NCBI RefSeq assembly: GCF_039962255.1
Contig: NZ_JAMPKY010000006.1
Coordinates: 124,001-188,000 of the forward strand
DNA: 64,000 bases
Source: Leptolyngbya subtilissima AS-A7
Lineage (GTDB): Bacteria > Cyanobacteriota > Cyanobacteriia > Phormidesmidales > Phormidesmidaceae
Direction of reading: 5' to 3'
Shown here: in pieces, positions 34,286 through 44,010 of the stretch
Layout of the letters: every line of letters begins with the position of its first letter
Numbering within the stretch: the first letter of the stretch is position 1
Translations under genes and position numbers: made by a program
The notes under the pieces: model-generated
Told to the model about the DNA's origin: nothing
Seen by the model: the letters and a program-made list of their open reading frames with translations, nothing else
The model's database searches: none

Positions 34286-36223
34286 TCAGGATTCTGCTAG
34301 CAGAATAATCATGTCCTGGGGCTGAAACTCAACGGGCTGATCCTTAGGGGGATTGAGCACGACTCCGTAGGATTGGGCTAGGTTTTTGGCACTGGCTTTA
34401 CGCCGATATCCAATGGCTGATTCTCCCCGCTGTCTAGCAGCTTCTACCACGGTATAAAAATTGACGGGGCGATCGCTAGTTACATAGTGACCAGCCGGTT
34501 TGAGGTAAATTTCTGACCCTTCTGGGCTAAAGAGATCGGTCAAGACCGCATTAATATTTTTTTGTTCTGCAACCTGCGCCAGCATGAGGCTAATGAGCTG
34601 CTCACTAATGACGAAATCATCTGGGCGGGCGACCTGCGCCAGGGTTTGATTGCGAACATCTAAAAATTCGGTGACGATCTGGCAATCGTGGTGATGGCGA
34701 TCGCAAATATCCCGCAAATGCAGAAGCGTTACCAGCGTATGGGCATCGGCTTGATCGGCATTAAGGGCCGAATTACACAGCACAACGGCATGGTTATACT
34801 GCGTTAAATTGAGATTTTCTAGCACATCGCGATCGGTAGGATCCCCTTGCTGATAGCTGACCGTTTGTCGTTGAAGGCGCAGCGTTATCTCCGACAAATT
34901 CGCCTCTGCGGCGGGGAACTCTGCAACAACCATGACGCTTGAACCGGGAGCCACGTATTGATCTAAAAGTTGAATAATGGTCTCGGTGCGGTCATTCCAG
35001 CCCAAAATTAGGGTGTGCTCGGCTGCGGCTGGGGTGAGCTCAGCTAACTGAATAGCTTGATGATCAATTGGAGCATCGGCTGATTGATTTAAGTAAGTTG
35101 TATCGTCATCTTCACTAATAACAATCAAGCGCTCTGAAGTCTGCAAGCGCCGCTCACTGGGAGGGTTGAGTTGAATATCACCATCGACATTTTGAATGCC
35201 AATTACGACTGAGTTGTTGTAGGCCAAAAGTGCCTCACCATAGGTCTTGCCATATAGTGCAGGCTCTTCTCGAAAGTAAATTTCATCGCCGCTGAAGTTC
35301 AACAAATCGATGTAAACCGTTGACAACCCCGACTGTCGACAGGTCTGCACAACAATGCGCGAAATTAAGTCGTTACTAAGCAAAGGCTCTATATCGTCAT
35401 GGGCAATTAGCTTAAGAACATCCAGGGTTTTTGGGTTTTGTACCTGGGCGACTAGGTGATAGGGCTGGGGATGCGATCTAGGAATCGTAGTAATCGCTAA
35501 CAATGTTTTGACTAACTGCGCATCTCCGTGGTCTACGGTTGGGTTCAAGATCACAATAGAACGCGCCGTTTGAATATTTACAATGCCCAGATCGGCCATA
35601 TTGCTGGGGCTGCCGGTGCGGCATACTAGACGAATCCGAGGTAATTTCCCCAGCACTTCAGCTAGGGCCATTTCCATCTCAATTTTGTCTTTGTCGCTGA
35701 GGATCACAATGCAGGTGTCTGAGCGGTTGGCATTAGCCAGCGATAACTCTGAAATGAGGGTAAAAATTTGCAGCGACCAACCCAAAATCACAATGTGGTC
35801 GGTTTCGATGACGCGCGATCGCCCTTTGCGCAGGTCTTCTAGCTTGGCATCAATGCCGCTGCTGAGCAGACCAATGAGCGTGCTGACGACAAAGATGCCG
35901 CCAAAAGTGACAAACAGCATAAGCAGGCGAAACCCCCAGCCTGTGTCGCCCCCCACTGCGCCTGAGTCAAGGGTCCGCATCAACACGCCCCACAGGGCTT
36001 CGGGAAGATTGAGGCGATCGCTGCCCTCTGGTGCAAGCCCCGAGAGGCTCACCAAAATCGCCATCAGCACAATAAATACTAGGGATACCAACGCTAGGCC
36101 ACTCACCAGCGCCACGGTCCCTCGGGCCATGAAGTTGTCAAACCTGTAGCGCAATCGGCCACCAAGCGTGCTGTTGTGCTGTTTGTTGCGAAGTGTTGAG
36201 CGGCGATGAACGGATTTTGACAT
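34286..36223 (-). CDS. CASTOR/POLLUX (DMI1)-like ion channel
   Basis: A 645-aa membrane protein. Two main transmembrane helices (VALVSGLALVSLVFIVLMAI, about 38-57; FRLLMLFVTFGGIFVVSTLI, about 98-117) flank a pore-like segment (LWGVLMRTLDSGAVGGDTGW). Two RCK/TrkA-N-like nucleotide-binding regions follow (HIVILGWSLQIFTLISEL and HTLILGWNDRTETIIQLL). The arrangement and the DxGAVGGDxG pore segment match plant CASTOR/POLLUX and bacterial relatives, which conduct cations across envelopes. The regulatory ligand is unknown here. Confidence 0.87.
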   Translation of the reverse strand: MSKSVHRRSTLRNKQHNSTLGGRLRYRFDNFMARGTVALVSGLALVSLVFIVLMAILVSLSGLAPEGSDRLNLPEALWGVLMRTLDSGAVGGDTGWGFRLLMLFVTFGGIFVVSTLIGLLSSGIDAKLEDLRKGRSRVIETDHIVILGWSLQIFTLISELSLANANRSDTCIVILSDKDKIEMEMALAEVLGKLPRIRLVCRTGSPSNMADLGIVNIQTARSIVILNPTVDHGDAQLVKTLLAITTIPRSHPQPYHLVAQVQNPKTLDVLKLIAHDDIEPLLSNDLISRIVVQTCRQSGLSTVYIDLLNFSGDEIYFREEPALYGKTYGEALLAYNNSVVIGIQNVDGDIQLNPPSERRLQTSERLIVISEDDDTTYLNQSADAPIDHQAIQLAELTPAAAEHTLILGWNDRTETIIQLLDQYVAPGSSVMVVAEFPAAEANLSEITLRLQRQTVSYQQGDPTDRDVLENLNLTQYNHAVVLCNSALNADQADAHTLVTLLHLRDICDRHHHDCQIVTEFLDVRNQTLAQVARPDDFVISEQLISLMLAQVAEQKNINAVLTDLFSPEGSEIYLKPAGHYVTSDRPVNFYTVVEAARQRGESAIGYRRKASAKNLAQSYGVVLNPPKDQPVEFQPQDMIILLAES

Positions 36224-36873
36224 AGAGGGGTTGGCTAACCAGTTGGCATTGAATGTTCTAAGACATTCAGAGTATGCAATAGTTTTCCCGGTTAATTATT
36301 GATTGCACCGCCCTGACTCAGTGTTTACAGATATATCTTGGGTGCAGAACGACGCTTCTCTAGCCAAAATTCATGAACTAAAACCGTCCATATTGCAAGA
36401 GGACGATTCAGACCAATAACAAAATTTAGCAATAGTAGATCAGCTTTGCTCATTTGCTGCCACAGATTGTTAACTACGTATCTAAATATGTTATTGAATG
36501 CTATGAAAAGCCAAGTTTGATTGGTCGATTTGATAACAGACAAGCTTTAAGCATTATCCTACTGAGGGCTAATACCACATCCGAATCACATAGCCCCGAC
36601 TCCCAAGAAGCCAAACTGTAAGGGGCAAACTTTGAAGTTTCAAAACTTTATTCATCGGAATCATGATTAACTCTGAAATCAGAGGTATTACTAGCACTTT
36701 TGAGAGGCAAAACCGCCTGATTCCAAGGGTATTTCACACTTCGCTATAGAGCTTAAACCGCTACACCTGCTCGACTAGGTGGACAAGTCAGTCAACTCCA
36801 GCATTTCAGCTCAAGACCGAAATGTTTGAAATTCACGACCGAGCAATGGGCGCTTTGGTGGCCTAGGTCAGAG
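36224..36873. other. Long AT-richer intergenic region
   Basis: A gap of 650 bases between the channel gene and mutS (both leftward), AT-richer than the surroundings. A 72-codon leftward ORF (36325-36543) has no recognisable motif or clear ribosome-binding site. The region may hold gene remnants; I see no transposase motif or RNA gene. Confidence 0.4.
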
Positions 36874-39558
36874 TCAAGGTCTCCCAAACAGATCGAGCTG
36901 TTCTGAAGGGTCATAAGCACCTGCCAAATCTTTTGATCGGCGGCGGGGCTTACTCGGCTGAGGCGCTTCACCCCGTAATCCTACGGCGATCGTGCTGTTG
37001 CGCTCAATTTCGCGCATCACATCGCGAGCCCGCTGGATGACAGAGGTGGGCAACCCCGCCAGCCGCCCTGCCTCAATGCCGTAGGATTTGTCGGCTCCGC
37101 CAGGCTGCACCTGGTGCAAAAAGATAATCTGGTCAGGCATTTCTTTGACCGTCACCTGGTAGTTGGCCACGTTGGGAATCAGCGCCGCCAGCTCGTTCAG
37201 CTCGTGGTAGTGGGTGGCGAAAATGGTGCGGGCTTCGATCTCAACTGCCAGGTGCTCAGCCACCGCCCAGGCGATGGAGAGGCCGTCGAAGGTAGCGGTG
37301 CCCCGGCCAATTTCGTCGAGCAGCACCAGGGACCTAGGCGTAGCGTGGTTCAAAATGTTCGCCGTCTCATTCATTTCCACCATGAAGGTGGATTGGCCGC
37401 TAGCCAGGTCGTCAACGGCACCGACGCGGGTGAAGATGCGATCGCACACCCCCAGCCGCGCCCCCTTGGCAGGCACAAAGCTGCCCATTTGCGCCATCAG
37501 CTGAATTAGCCCCACCTGGCGCAGATAGCAGCTCTTGCCGCTGGCGTTGGGGCCGGTAAGAATGATCAGATCTTGGGGATGGTCGGCGTCGCGATCGCTC
37601 GGGATCGTTCCCATGTAGTTGGAATTGGGCACAAAGAACCCAGCCGGGAGCAGCTGTTCGACCACGGGGTGGCGGCCCTCGGTGACGGCGATCGCCCGCG
37701 ACTCATCCATCTCGGGACAGCAGTAGCCTTGGAAGATGGCCACTTCTGCCAAGCCGCACAGCACATCGGCGGCCGCTACTGCTGAGGCCACTTTGCGAAT
37801 CAGTTCGACCTGCTCGCCCACCTGCTCGCGTAGCCGGTTGAAGATCTCGTACTCCAGGGCATTGATCTCAGACTCAATGTTGAAGACCCGCGTTTCCCGC
37901 TCCTTGAGTTCGGGGGTGATGTAGCGCTCTTCGTTGGTGAGGGTCTGCTTGCGGATGTAGTCGTCGGGAGCCTGGTCGGCGCGGGCGCGGGAAATGCTGA
38001 TGTAGTAGCCAAAGGCTTTGTTAAAGCCAACTTTGAGCGTGGAGATGCCGGTACGCTGGCGCTCGGCGGGTTCTAGCTCCGCAATCCACTTTTGGTCGTC
38101 CACCGCTTGCTGGCGCAGGTCGTCGAGCTGGGTGTTGACGCCATCACGAATTAGGTGGCCTTCGGTGAGGTAGAGGGGTGGGGTCTCGACCAGGTGCGAT
38201 CGCAGCGTTTGCCCCAGCTGCTCTAGCTCCGGCGGCACGTACTGCAAGGCTTGCAGGTAAGGCGAGGTCGCTTTTTCTGCCAAAGCTGCCAAGTCAGGCA
38301 GCCGCAAAAACGAATCCGCCAAGGCAACGAGATCCCTGGCGTTGGCGGTGCCAGATCCAGCTCGACCCGCTAGCCGTTCTAAGTCATAGATCTGCTTCAG
38401 CTTGTGCTGGAGCATCTGCCGCAGGTTGCCGTCCTGCAACAGTTCCACGATTGTGGACTGCCGCTGTTGGATGCCCTTCACGTCCAGCAGCGGTTGCAGT
38501 AGCCAACGGCGCAGGGTGCGCCCGCCCATGGCCGTAACGGTGCGATCGAGCGCCCACAGTAAAGAGCCGTTGTAGGTGCCATCCCGTGCCGTCTCGGTAA
38601 TTTCTAGATTGCGGCGGGTCTGGTGATCGATCACCAAGTAGGCGGCTAGGGTGTAGGTGCAGAGGGGCTGAAGCGGAGCCTGCACGGTCTTCTGTGTCTC
38701 TTCGACGTAGTGCAGCAGGCCGCCCGCTGCCCGCACCGCCAGGGGCAAGTGGTCGCAGCCCAGCCCTTCTAGTGACCTGAGCCGAAACCGCTGGAGCAAT
38801 CGCTGCCGCGCCTCGCTTTGGCTATAGGGACCTTGGGGCCGCAGGGTGTAGCAAAACTGACGCGGCAGGCAGTCCGGCAATTGGTCAGACTGATCTCCCG
38901 GACGCAGCATTGCCCCCAAGTTGGGCGCATCCACCGGAAAAAGCACCTCGGCGGGCTGAAGCCTGAGCAATTCCTGACAGAGCTGATCGAGGTCTTCCCC
39001 TTGGGTAGTGAGAAATTCTCCAGTGGAGACATCGGCATGGGCCATTCCCCAGTGGTGACCAGCCACCACTACAGAGGCCAAAAAGTTGTTTTGGCTGGCG
39101 CTCAGCATACCCTCTTCGATCACGGTGCCGGGGGTGATGACGCGGGTGACTTCGCGCTTGACCAATCCCTGAGCAACCGCCGGATCCTCAACTTGGTCGC
39201 AGATGGCGATCGCATAGCCCCGTTCAACCAGCAGCGTGCAGTAGCGATCGAGGGCGTGGTGGGGAATGCCCGCCAGCGGCACCCGGCCAATCTGCTTGCC
39301 CGCCTCTTTGCTAGTCAGCACCAGCTCTAGCTCGCGGGCGATCGCGATCGCATCTTGAAAAAAGGTTTCAAAAAAGTCGCCCACCCGGTACAGCACCAGG
39401 GCGTGGGGATACTGCTCCTTCATTTCCACGTAGTGGCGCATCATCGGCGTCAGGTCATCCCAATTTACCGAGTGGTGGTCGGCGTAGCGCACCGTGTGCT
39501 TGGCCAACCGCTCGGGAATGGGGGGCGGGCTATCAGCGGAGGGGGAAGAACCGGGCAT
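36874..39558 (-). CDS. mutS: DNA mismatch repair protein MutS
   Basis: An 894-aa MutS1. It binds mismatches and, with ATP, recruits MutL. The N-terminal mismatch-reading motif is present ([16 protein letters not shown], with the Phe-x-Glu pair as FFET). The connector, clamp and lever regions follow. The ATPase has Walker [15 protein letters not shown], Walker [21 protein letters not shown] and FATHYHEL. The C-terminal dimerisation helix-turn-helix region ([19 protein letters not shown]) is present. Length is typical for cyanobacterial MutS. Confidence 0.98.
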   Translation of the reverse strand: MPGSSPSADSPPPIPERLAKHTVRYADHHSVNWDDLTPMMRHYVEMKEQYPHALVLYRVGDFFETFFQDAIAIARELELVLTSKEAGKQIGRVPLAGIPHHALDRYCTLLVERGYAIAICDQVEDPAVAQGLVKREVTRVITPGTVIEEGMLSASQNNFLASVVVAGHHWGMAHADVSTGEFLTTQGEDLDQLCQELLRLQPAEVLFPVDAPNLGAMLRPGDQSDQLPDCLPRQFCYTLRPQGPYSQSEARQRLLQRFRLRSLEGLGCDHLPLAVRAAGGLLHYVEETQKTVQAPLQPLCTYTLAAYLVIDHQTRRNLEITETARDGTYNGSLLWALDRTVTAMGGRTLRRWLLQPLLDVKGIQQRQSTIVELLQDGNLRQMLQHKLKQIYDLERLAGRAGSGTANARDLVALADSFLRLPDLAALAEKATSPYLQALQYVPPELEQLGQTLRSHLVETPPLYLTEGHLIRDGVNTQLDDLRQQAVDDQKWIAELEPAERQRTGISTLKVGFNKAFGYYISISRARADQAPDDYIRKQTLTNEERYITPELKERETRVFNIESEINALEYEIFNRLREQVGEQVELIRKVASAVAAADVLCGLAEVAIFQGYCCPEMDESRAIAVTEGRHPVVEQLLPAGFFVPNSNYMGTIPSDRDADHPQDLIILTGPNASGKSCYLRQVGLIQLMAQMGSFVPAKGARLGVCDRIFTRVGAVDDLASGQSTFMVEMNETANILNHATPRSLVLLDEIGRGTATFDGLSIAWAVAEHLAVEIEARTIFATHYHELNELAALIPNVANYQVTVKEMPDQIIFLHQVQPGGADKSYGIEAGRLAGLPTSVIQRARDVMREIERNSTIAVGLRGEAPQPSKPRRRSKDLAGAYDPSEQLDLFGRP

Positions 39559-39682
39559 GGATTGTGTCAGATGTTACGCACCGTTAAGCTTCGTTGCACG
39601 GTCCGTAAGGGGTACAGAGCCTATGTTAGTTTCGATATCGTTGCATATGTTATCGATGTTTAATAGAAGAGAGGTTGTTTCC

Positions 39683-39886
39683 GTGGCCCTGTCAGAAAAC
39701 TTTGCTCCAGCCCTGACCGAAACCCGCGAAGACTTTTCCGAATACGTCGCCCATCTCCAGCTCCACATGACGCTCCAGGCCCGTAACCTGGTGCCTTCCC
39801 TCAGCAATACCGGCGATAGCCGCCACCACCTGCTGCACCAAACCCAGGCCGATATCGAGAAATTCGTCTCCCGCCAGGGGTTCTAG
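39683..39886 (+). CDS. Small conserved hypothetical protein
   Basis: A 67-aa, mostly helical protein starting at GTG 39683 (VALSENFAPALTETREDF), with GAGAGG seven bases upstream. The sequence is charged and soluble (EYVAHLQLHMTLQARNL, then HHLLHQTQADIEKFVSRQ). An in-frame ATG at 39656 would give nine extra residues. Coding is supported by the ribosome-binding site and a strong terminator 27 bases downstream. Function unknown. Confidence 0.6.
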   Translation: MALSENFAPALTETREDFSEYVAHLQLHMTLQARNLVPSLSNTGDSRHHLLHQTQADIEKFVSRQGF

Positions 39887-39913
39887 AGAACTCGTTTAGA
39901 GCAGTTGTTAAAC

Positions 39914-39967
39914 CGGAATTCTGGGCTGTAGCCGCGTATTGAGGCCAGCCCAGGGTTCCGTTTTTTT
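39914..39967 (+). terminator. Rho-independent terminator
   Basis: A 15-bp stem (39914-39928 with 39946-39960), in which two internal positions are G-T pairs, followed by seven T bases (39961-39967). It ends the small gene at 39683-39886. Confidence 0.9.
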
Positions 39968-40010
39968 GTAGGCCGCATTGCCCGGTTCAACCGCCTACCA
40001 ACCTTCAGCT

Positions 40011-40787
40011 ATGACCTGCCATCTCGCCCGCATCGATCGTTTTCCCGTCAAATCATTAGATGGGGTTTCGGTGTCTCAGGCCACGGTATTGGCCAGTGGG
40101 GCACTGGAGGGCGATCGCACCTACGCCATCTTCGACGCCCAAAACCGCCTAATCAACGGCAAGCGCAACGCCGCCATCCACCGTCTGCGCGCCACCTTTA
40201 CCAAGAATGGCGAGGTGATTACGCTAGCGATCGAGGGGGATAACGCGTCAACCACGTTTCGGATGCAGGAGCAGGAATCGCAGCTCGAAGCCTGGCTGAG
40301 CGACTACTTTCAGCAGTCCGTTACCCTGCGAGAAAACCATAACCTGGGCTTTCCAGATGATACCAACGCCGCCGGACCAACCATCGTCAGCACAGCCACG
40401 CTAGCCGCCGTCGCTGCCTGGCACAACCTCACCCTTGAAGAAACCCGCCGCCGCTTTCGCACCAATTTAGAAATTGACGGTGTCCCCGCCTTCTGGGAAG
40501 ACCAGCTCTTTAGCCCCGACTCAGCCCCTGTACGCTTTACGATCGGGAATGTGGTGCTAGAAGGCATCAACCCCTGCCAGCGCTGCATCGTCCCGACCCG
40601 CGACGCCCTAACTGGCAACGCCACCACCAACTTTCAAAAAACCTTCTCTCAACAGCGGGCCGCCACCCTGCCCGACTGGGCTCCCTCGTCACAGTTCAAT
40701 CACTTCTATAAGCTAGCGGTCAACACCAACATCGTCGGCCAGGGCGGCCACACACTCAAGGTGGGGGATAGTGTTAGCTTGATTTAA
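40011..40787 (+). CDS. MOSC-domain protein with N-terminal beta-barrel (YcbX-like)
   Basis: A 258-aa protein. The MOSC_N beta-barrel begins LARIDRFPVKSLDGVSVSQA and continues ASGALEGDRTYAIFD. The MOSC domain contains RFRTNLEIDGVPAFWEDQLF and the conserved cysteine pair region LEGINPCQRCIVPTRD, characteristic of the YcbX/mARC group that uses molybdenum cofactor to reduce N-hydroxylated compounds. The ferredoxin domain of YcbX is absent. The ATG at 40011 is chosen over upstream in-frame codons that overlap the terminator region. A second, unrelated-type MOSC gene is at 18877. Confidence 0.9.
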   Translation: MTCHLARIDRFPVKSLDGVSVSQATVLASGALEGDRTYAIFDAQNRLINGKRNAAIHRLRATFTKNGEVITLAIEGDNASTTFRMQEQESQLEAWLSDYFQQSVTLRENHNLGFPDDTNAAGPTIVSTATLAAVAAWHNLTLEETRRRFRTNLEIDGVPAFWEDQLFSPDSAPVRFTIGNVVLEGINPCQRCIVPTRDALTGNATTNFQKTFSQQRAATLPDWAPSSQFNHFYKLAVNTNIVGQGGHTLKVGDSVSLI

Positions 40788-40823
40788 GCGGCGTCCCTTG
40801 CCCAACGTTTTCCAGGGATAGCC

Positions 40824-42041
40824 ATGCCCATGATTGCTAGCCCGGCCTCTGCCTACGTTCACATTCCCTTTTGCCGCCGTCGTTGCTTCTACTGCGACTT
40901 CCCTATCTCAGTGCTGGGCAATCAGCAGCGGGGCGAAACCTCCGGCACAGTCGAGAGCTACGTAGACCGGCTGTGCGAAGAGATTGCAGCGACTCCAAAG
41001 CTCAACGAGCACCCCTTACAGACCGTATTCTTCGGCGGCGGCACCCCTTCTTTGCTCTCCGTCCCCCAGCTCAAACAAATTCTCGCCCAGCTCGACCAGC
41101 ACCTCGGCATTGACCCCACAGCCGAGATCTCCATGGAAATGGACCCTGGCACCTTTGATCTAGAGCATCTTCAGGGCTACCTAGCCGCAGGCATCACCCG
41201 CATCAGTCTCGGTGTGCAAGCGCTGGACGACACAACGTTGGAGAGCTGTGGCCGCTATCACCGCGTTGTTGATGTCTATCGCGCCGTGGACTGGTTACAC
41301 CAAGTCGCCATGCCCAACTGGAGCCTAGATTTGATTTCGGGACTGCCCTATCAGACCCTAACTGATTGGGAAATTGGCTTGTCTAAGGCGGTAGCCCTCC
41401 ACCCCCATCACCTATCAATCTACGATCTAACGGTGGAACCTCAGACAGTATTCGCCAAGCGCTACCAGCCGGGCGACCAGCCTCTGCCCACGGATGAGCA
41501 AACGGCGGCGATGTATCAACTCGCCCAAGCGTTTCTCACTGCCCAAGGCTACGAGCACTACGAAGTCTCTAACTACGCCCAGCCAGGCCACCAATGTCAT
41601 CATAATTTGACCTACTGGCGCAATCAGCCCTACTACGGCTTTGGCCTCGGAGCGACCAGCTACACCCAGCTCCAGCGCGTTAGCCGTCCCCGCACCTTGG
41701 CGACCTATGGCGACTGGGTAAACGAGTTTCAGGCTGCTGAAGGAATCCACAGCGAACCTCCGACACCAACCCTGGAGCAACTGCTGGATCGGCTGATGTT
41801 GGGCTTGCGATTAAAGGAGGGGATCAGTGGGGATGAGCTGCGATCGCTCTGCGACCCCACCACTTGGGACACCCTGCGCTCAGCCCTCAACCTCCACATC
41901 GCTCAAGGCTGGGTAATTCTAGACGGCGATACCTGGGATACGCTTCAGCGCCTAAGCCTCAGCGATCCCGAAGGTTTTTTGTTCTCTAACGTTGTGCTCT
42001 CTGACTGCTTTCGTGCGATCGATGACTTGGTTGACAATTGA
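40824..42041 (+). CDS. hemW: Radical SAM heme chaperone HemW
   Basis: A 405-aa HemW (formerly HemN-like). It binds heme and a 4Fe-4S cluster and delivers heme to respiratory proteins. The start AYVHIPFCRRRCFYCDFPIS holds the CxxxCxxC cluster motif with HemW spacing. FFGGGTPSLL, SMEMDPGTFD, GITRISLGVQALDD and WSLDLISGLPYQT follow, as does the family HHxxYWRNxxYxGxGxGA block near 260-280. It lacks the extra cysteine and length of true coproporphyrinogen dehydrogenase HemN. It starts 37 bp after the MOSC gene, possibly co-transcribed. Confidence 0.9.
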   Translation: MPMIASPASAYVHIPFCRRRCFYCDFPISVLGNQQRGETSGTVESYVDRLCEEIAATPKLNEHPLQTVFFGGGTPSLLSVPQLKQILAQLDQHLGIDPTAEISMEMDPGTFDLEHLQGYLAAGITRISLGVQALDDTTLESCGRYHRVVDVYRAVDWLHQVAMPNWSLDLISGLPYQTLTDWEIGLSKAVALHPHHLSIYDLTVEPQTVFAKRYQPGDQPLPTDEQTAAMYQLAQAFLTAQGYEHYEVSNYAQPGHQCHHNLTYWRNQPYYGFGLGATSYTQLQRVSRPRTLATYGDWVNEFQAAEGIHSEPPTPTLEQLLDRLMLGLRLKEGISGDELRSLCDPTTWDTLRSALNLHIAQGWVILDGDTWDTLQRLSLSDPEGFLFSNVVLSDCFRAIDDLVDN

Positions 42042-42106
42042 AGTTTTAGGGAGCTGAATCTGAGCCTTAACTTGCGAAGCAGCTTGCGAGATTAAACACC
42101 TTAAAT

Positions 42107-42130
42107 GGTGCATCGCTCTGCGGATGCACC
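42107..42130. repeat. Palindromic repeat, copy 2
   Basis: GGTGCATC (42107-42114) and GATGCACC (42123-42130) around an 8-base loop, the same element as 18789-18812. It lies 66 bases after the hemW stop codon. Confidence 0.75.
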
Positions 42131-42195
42131 CTACATCCCTACACTACCCATCCACCCGCCCACGCATCCACCCTCCTACCCATCCACACACACCG
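42131..42195. repeat. C-rich imperfect CCATCCAC-type tract
   Basis: Plus-strand purine-poor tract with imperfect copies of CATCCAC/CACCC units, ending about 80 bases before serA. It follows directly on the palindromic repeat. Confidence 0.5.
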
Positions 42196-42273
42196 CCAAA
42201 AGTAACCACACACTAATGCCCCGCTCCGCCTTTGCAGTAAAGTAGATCCCTGTGACATTTTTATGGCTGACCC

Positions 42274-43854
42274 ATGCCCAAGGTTCTAGTTTCCGACCCC
42301 GTTGACCAGGCGGGCCTCGATATTCTTTCCCAAGTTGCTCAAGTAGATGTCAACACCAGCCTTTCACCTGAGGAACTGGTGGCTGCCATCGGCGACTACG
42401 ACGCGCTGATGATTCGCTCTGGCACCAAGGTGACCAAGGCCGTCATCGATGCGGGGCAGAACCTAAAAATTATTGGTCGGGCTGGAGTTGGGGTCGATAA
42501 CGTCGATGTGCCCGAGGCCACCCGGCGGGGCATTGTGGTGGTCAACTCCCCAGAAGGCAACACCATTGCCGCCGCCGAGCACGCCCTGGCCATGATGATG
42601 TCGATGTCGCGCTACATTCCCAGCGCCGATCGCTCCGTTAAATCTGGCGAATGGAAGCGCAAAGACTTCACCGGGGTCGAAATCTATAAGAAAACCTTAG
42701 GAGTGGTGGGCCTGGGCAAAATTGGCTCCCACGTGGCTACCGTAGCGCGGGCCATGGGCATGAAGCTGCTAGCCTACGACCCGTTCATTTCGGCGGAGCG
42801 GGCCGAGCAGCTGGGCTGCCGCTTGGTGGAGCTAGACCTGCTGTTCCGCGAAGCCGACTACATCACCCTGCACCTGCCTAAAACCCCCGAGACCACCCAC
42901 CTGGTCAATGAAGAAGCCCTAGCGACCATGAAGCCCACGGTGCGCATCATCAACTGCGCTCGGGGCGGCATCATCGACGAAGCTGCTCTGGCTAAAGCCC
43001 TGCGCGAAGGCACCATTGGCGGGGCCGCTCTGGATGTCTACGAATCTGAACCCCTGGGCGATTCAGAGCTGCGAGAGCTAGATAAAGCCATTATTCTCAC
43101 CCCCCACCTAGGAGCCTCCACCGAAGAAGCCCAGGTGAATGTGGCGATCGACGTGGCCGAGCAAATTCGCGACGTGCTGCTGGGTCTCCCGGCGCGATCG
43201 GCGGTGAATATCCCTGGTCTGCGCCCCGAGGTAATGCAAAAGCTGCGCCCCTATCTGCAACTGGCTGAAACCCTAGGCAACCTAGTGGGGCAACTGGCTG
43301 GGGGCCGGGTTGAAGAACTGACGGTGCGCCTCCAGGGCGACATTGCCGGGGGCGATACTCAGCCGATTATGGTGGCGGCGCTCAAGGGGTTGCTCTCCCA
43401 CGCGCTGCAGGAGCGGGTCAACTACGTCAACGCCTCCATCGAAGCGAAAGAGCGCGGCATTCACGTGATTGAGACCCGCGACGCCGACATTCGTGACTAC
43501 ACCGGCTCGTTAAACCTGTCGGCAAAGGGAAGCCTGGGCGAACACTCCGTTACCGGCGTGCTGCTCGGGGGCAGCGAAATTCGCGTCACCGACATTGACG
43601 AGTTCCCCATCAACGTGCCGCCGACCCAGCACATGCTGTTTACCCTGCACCGCGATATGCCAGGCATTATCGGCAAAATTGGCTCGCTGCTCGGCAGCTT
43701 CAACGTCAACATTGCCAGCATGCAGGTGGGCCGCAAGATTGTGCGCGGCGACGCGGTCATGGCCCTCAGCCTTGATGACCCTCTGCCGGAGGGCATTCTG
43801 GATGAAATTCTCAAGGTGCCGGGCATTCGCGATGCCTATACGGTGAATCTGTAG
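42274..43854 (+). CDS. serA: D-3-phosphoglycerate dehydrogenase SerA
   Basis: First enzyme of phosphorylated serine synthesis, oxidising 3-phosphoglycerate with NAD. At 526 aa it is the long form with an ASB domain and a C-terminal ACT domain. Seen: RAGVGVDNVDVPEATRRGIV, Rossmann glycines GVVGLGKIGSHVATVARAMG, NCARGGIIDE (Arg of the catalytic set), ILTPHLGASTEEAQ (catalytic His) and the ACT domain HMLFTLHRDMPGIIGKIG, likely the serine-feedback site. ATG at 42274. An inverted repeat follows the gene. Confidence 0.97.
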   Translation: MPKVLVSDPVDQAGLDILSQVAQVDVNTSLSPEELVAAIGDYDALMIRSGTKVTKAVIDAGQNLKIIGRAGVGVDNVDVPEATRRGIVVVNSPEGNTIAAAEHALAMMMSMSRYIPSADRSVKSGEWKRKDFTGVEIYKKTLGVVGLGKIGSHVATVARAMGMKLLAYDPFISAERAEQLGCRLVELDLLFREADYITLHLPKTPETTHLVNEEALATMKPTVRIINCARGGIIDEAALAKALREGTIGGAALDVYESEPLGDSELRELDKAIILTPHLGASTEEAQVNVAIDVAEQIRDVLLGLPARSAVNIPGLRPEVMQKLRPYLQLAETLGNLVGQLAGGRVEELTVRLQGDIAGGDTQPIMVAALKGLLSHALQERVNYVNASIEAKERGIHVIETRDADIRDYTGSLNLSAKGSLGEHSVTGVLLGGSEIRVTDIDEFPINVPPTQHMLFTLHRDMPGIIGKIGSLLGSFNVNIASMQVGRKIVRGDAVMALSLDDPLPEGILDEILKVPGIRDAYTVNL

Positions 43855-43862
43855 GCTTGAGG

Positions 43863-43942
43863 AACCCTGTAGGATAGGCAAGGGCAACAGCGCTTGGCCT
43901 TGACGGAAAGTGGGTGGTGGGCAGTGCCCATCCTACAGGGTT
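43863..43942. repeat. Long-loop inverted repeat after serA
   Basis: AACCCTGTAGGAT (43863-43875) and ATCCTACAGGGTT (43930-43942) match perfectly over 13 bp with a 54-base loop. The right arm is preceded by TGGGCAGTGCCCA, itself a palindrome, resembling dispersed cyanobacterial elements. It may act as the serA terminator. Confidence 0.65.
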
Positions 43943-44010
43943 ACGATCAGGAGCGCATCGTAGAGATAGAGTGTTAGCCCAATTTTGATAGTTGCGAGGC
44001 AGCCCCTAGA

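Noticed and set aside
34291..34306. Perfect 16-bp palindrome ATTCTGCTAGCAGAAT
   Set aside because: It is within the last codons of the channel gene; likely chance or a terminator arm without a T-run.
36325..36543. 72-codon leftward ORF
   Set aside because: No recognised motif and no clear ribosome-binding site; sits in an AT-rich gap. Kept only as part of the intergenic note.
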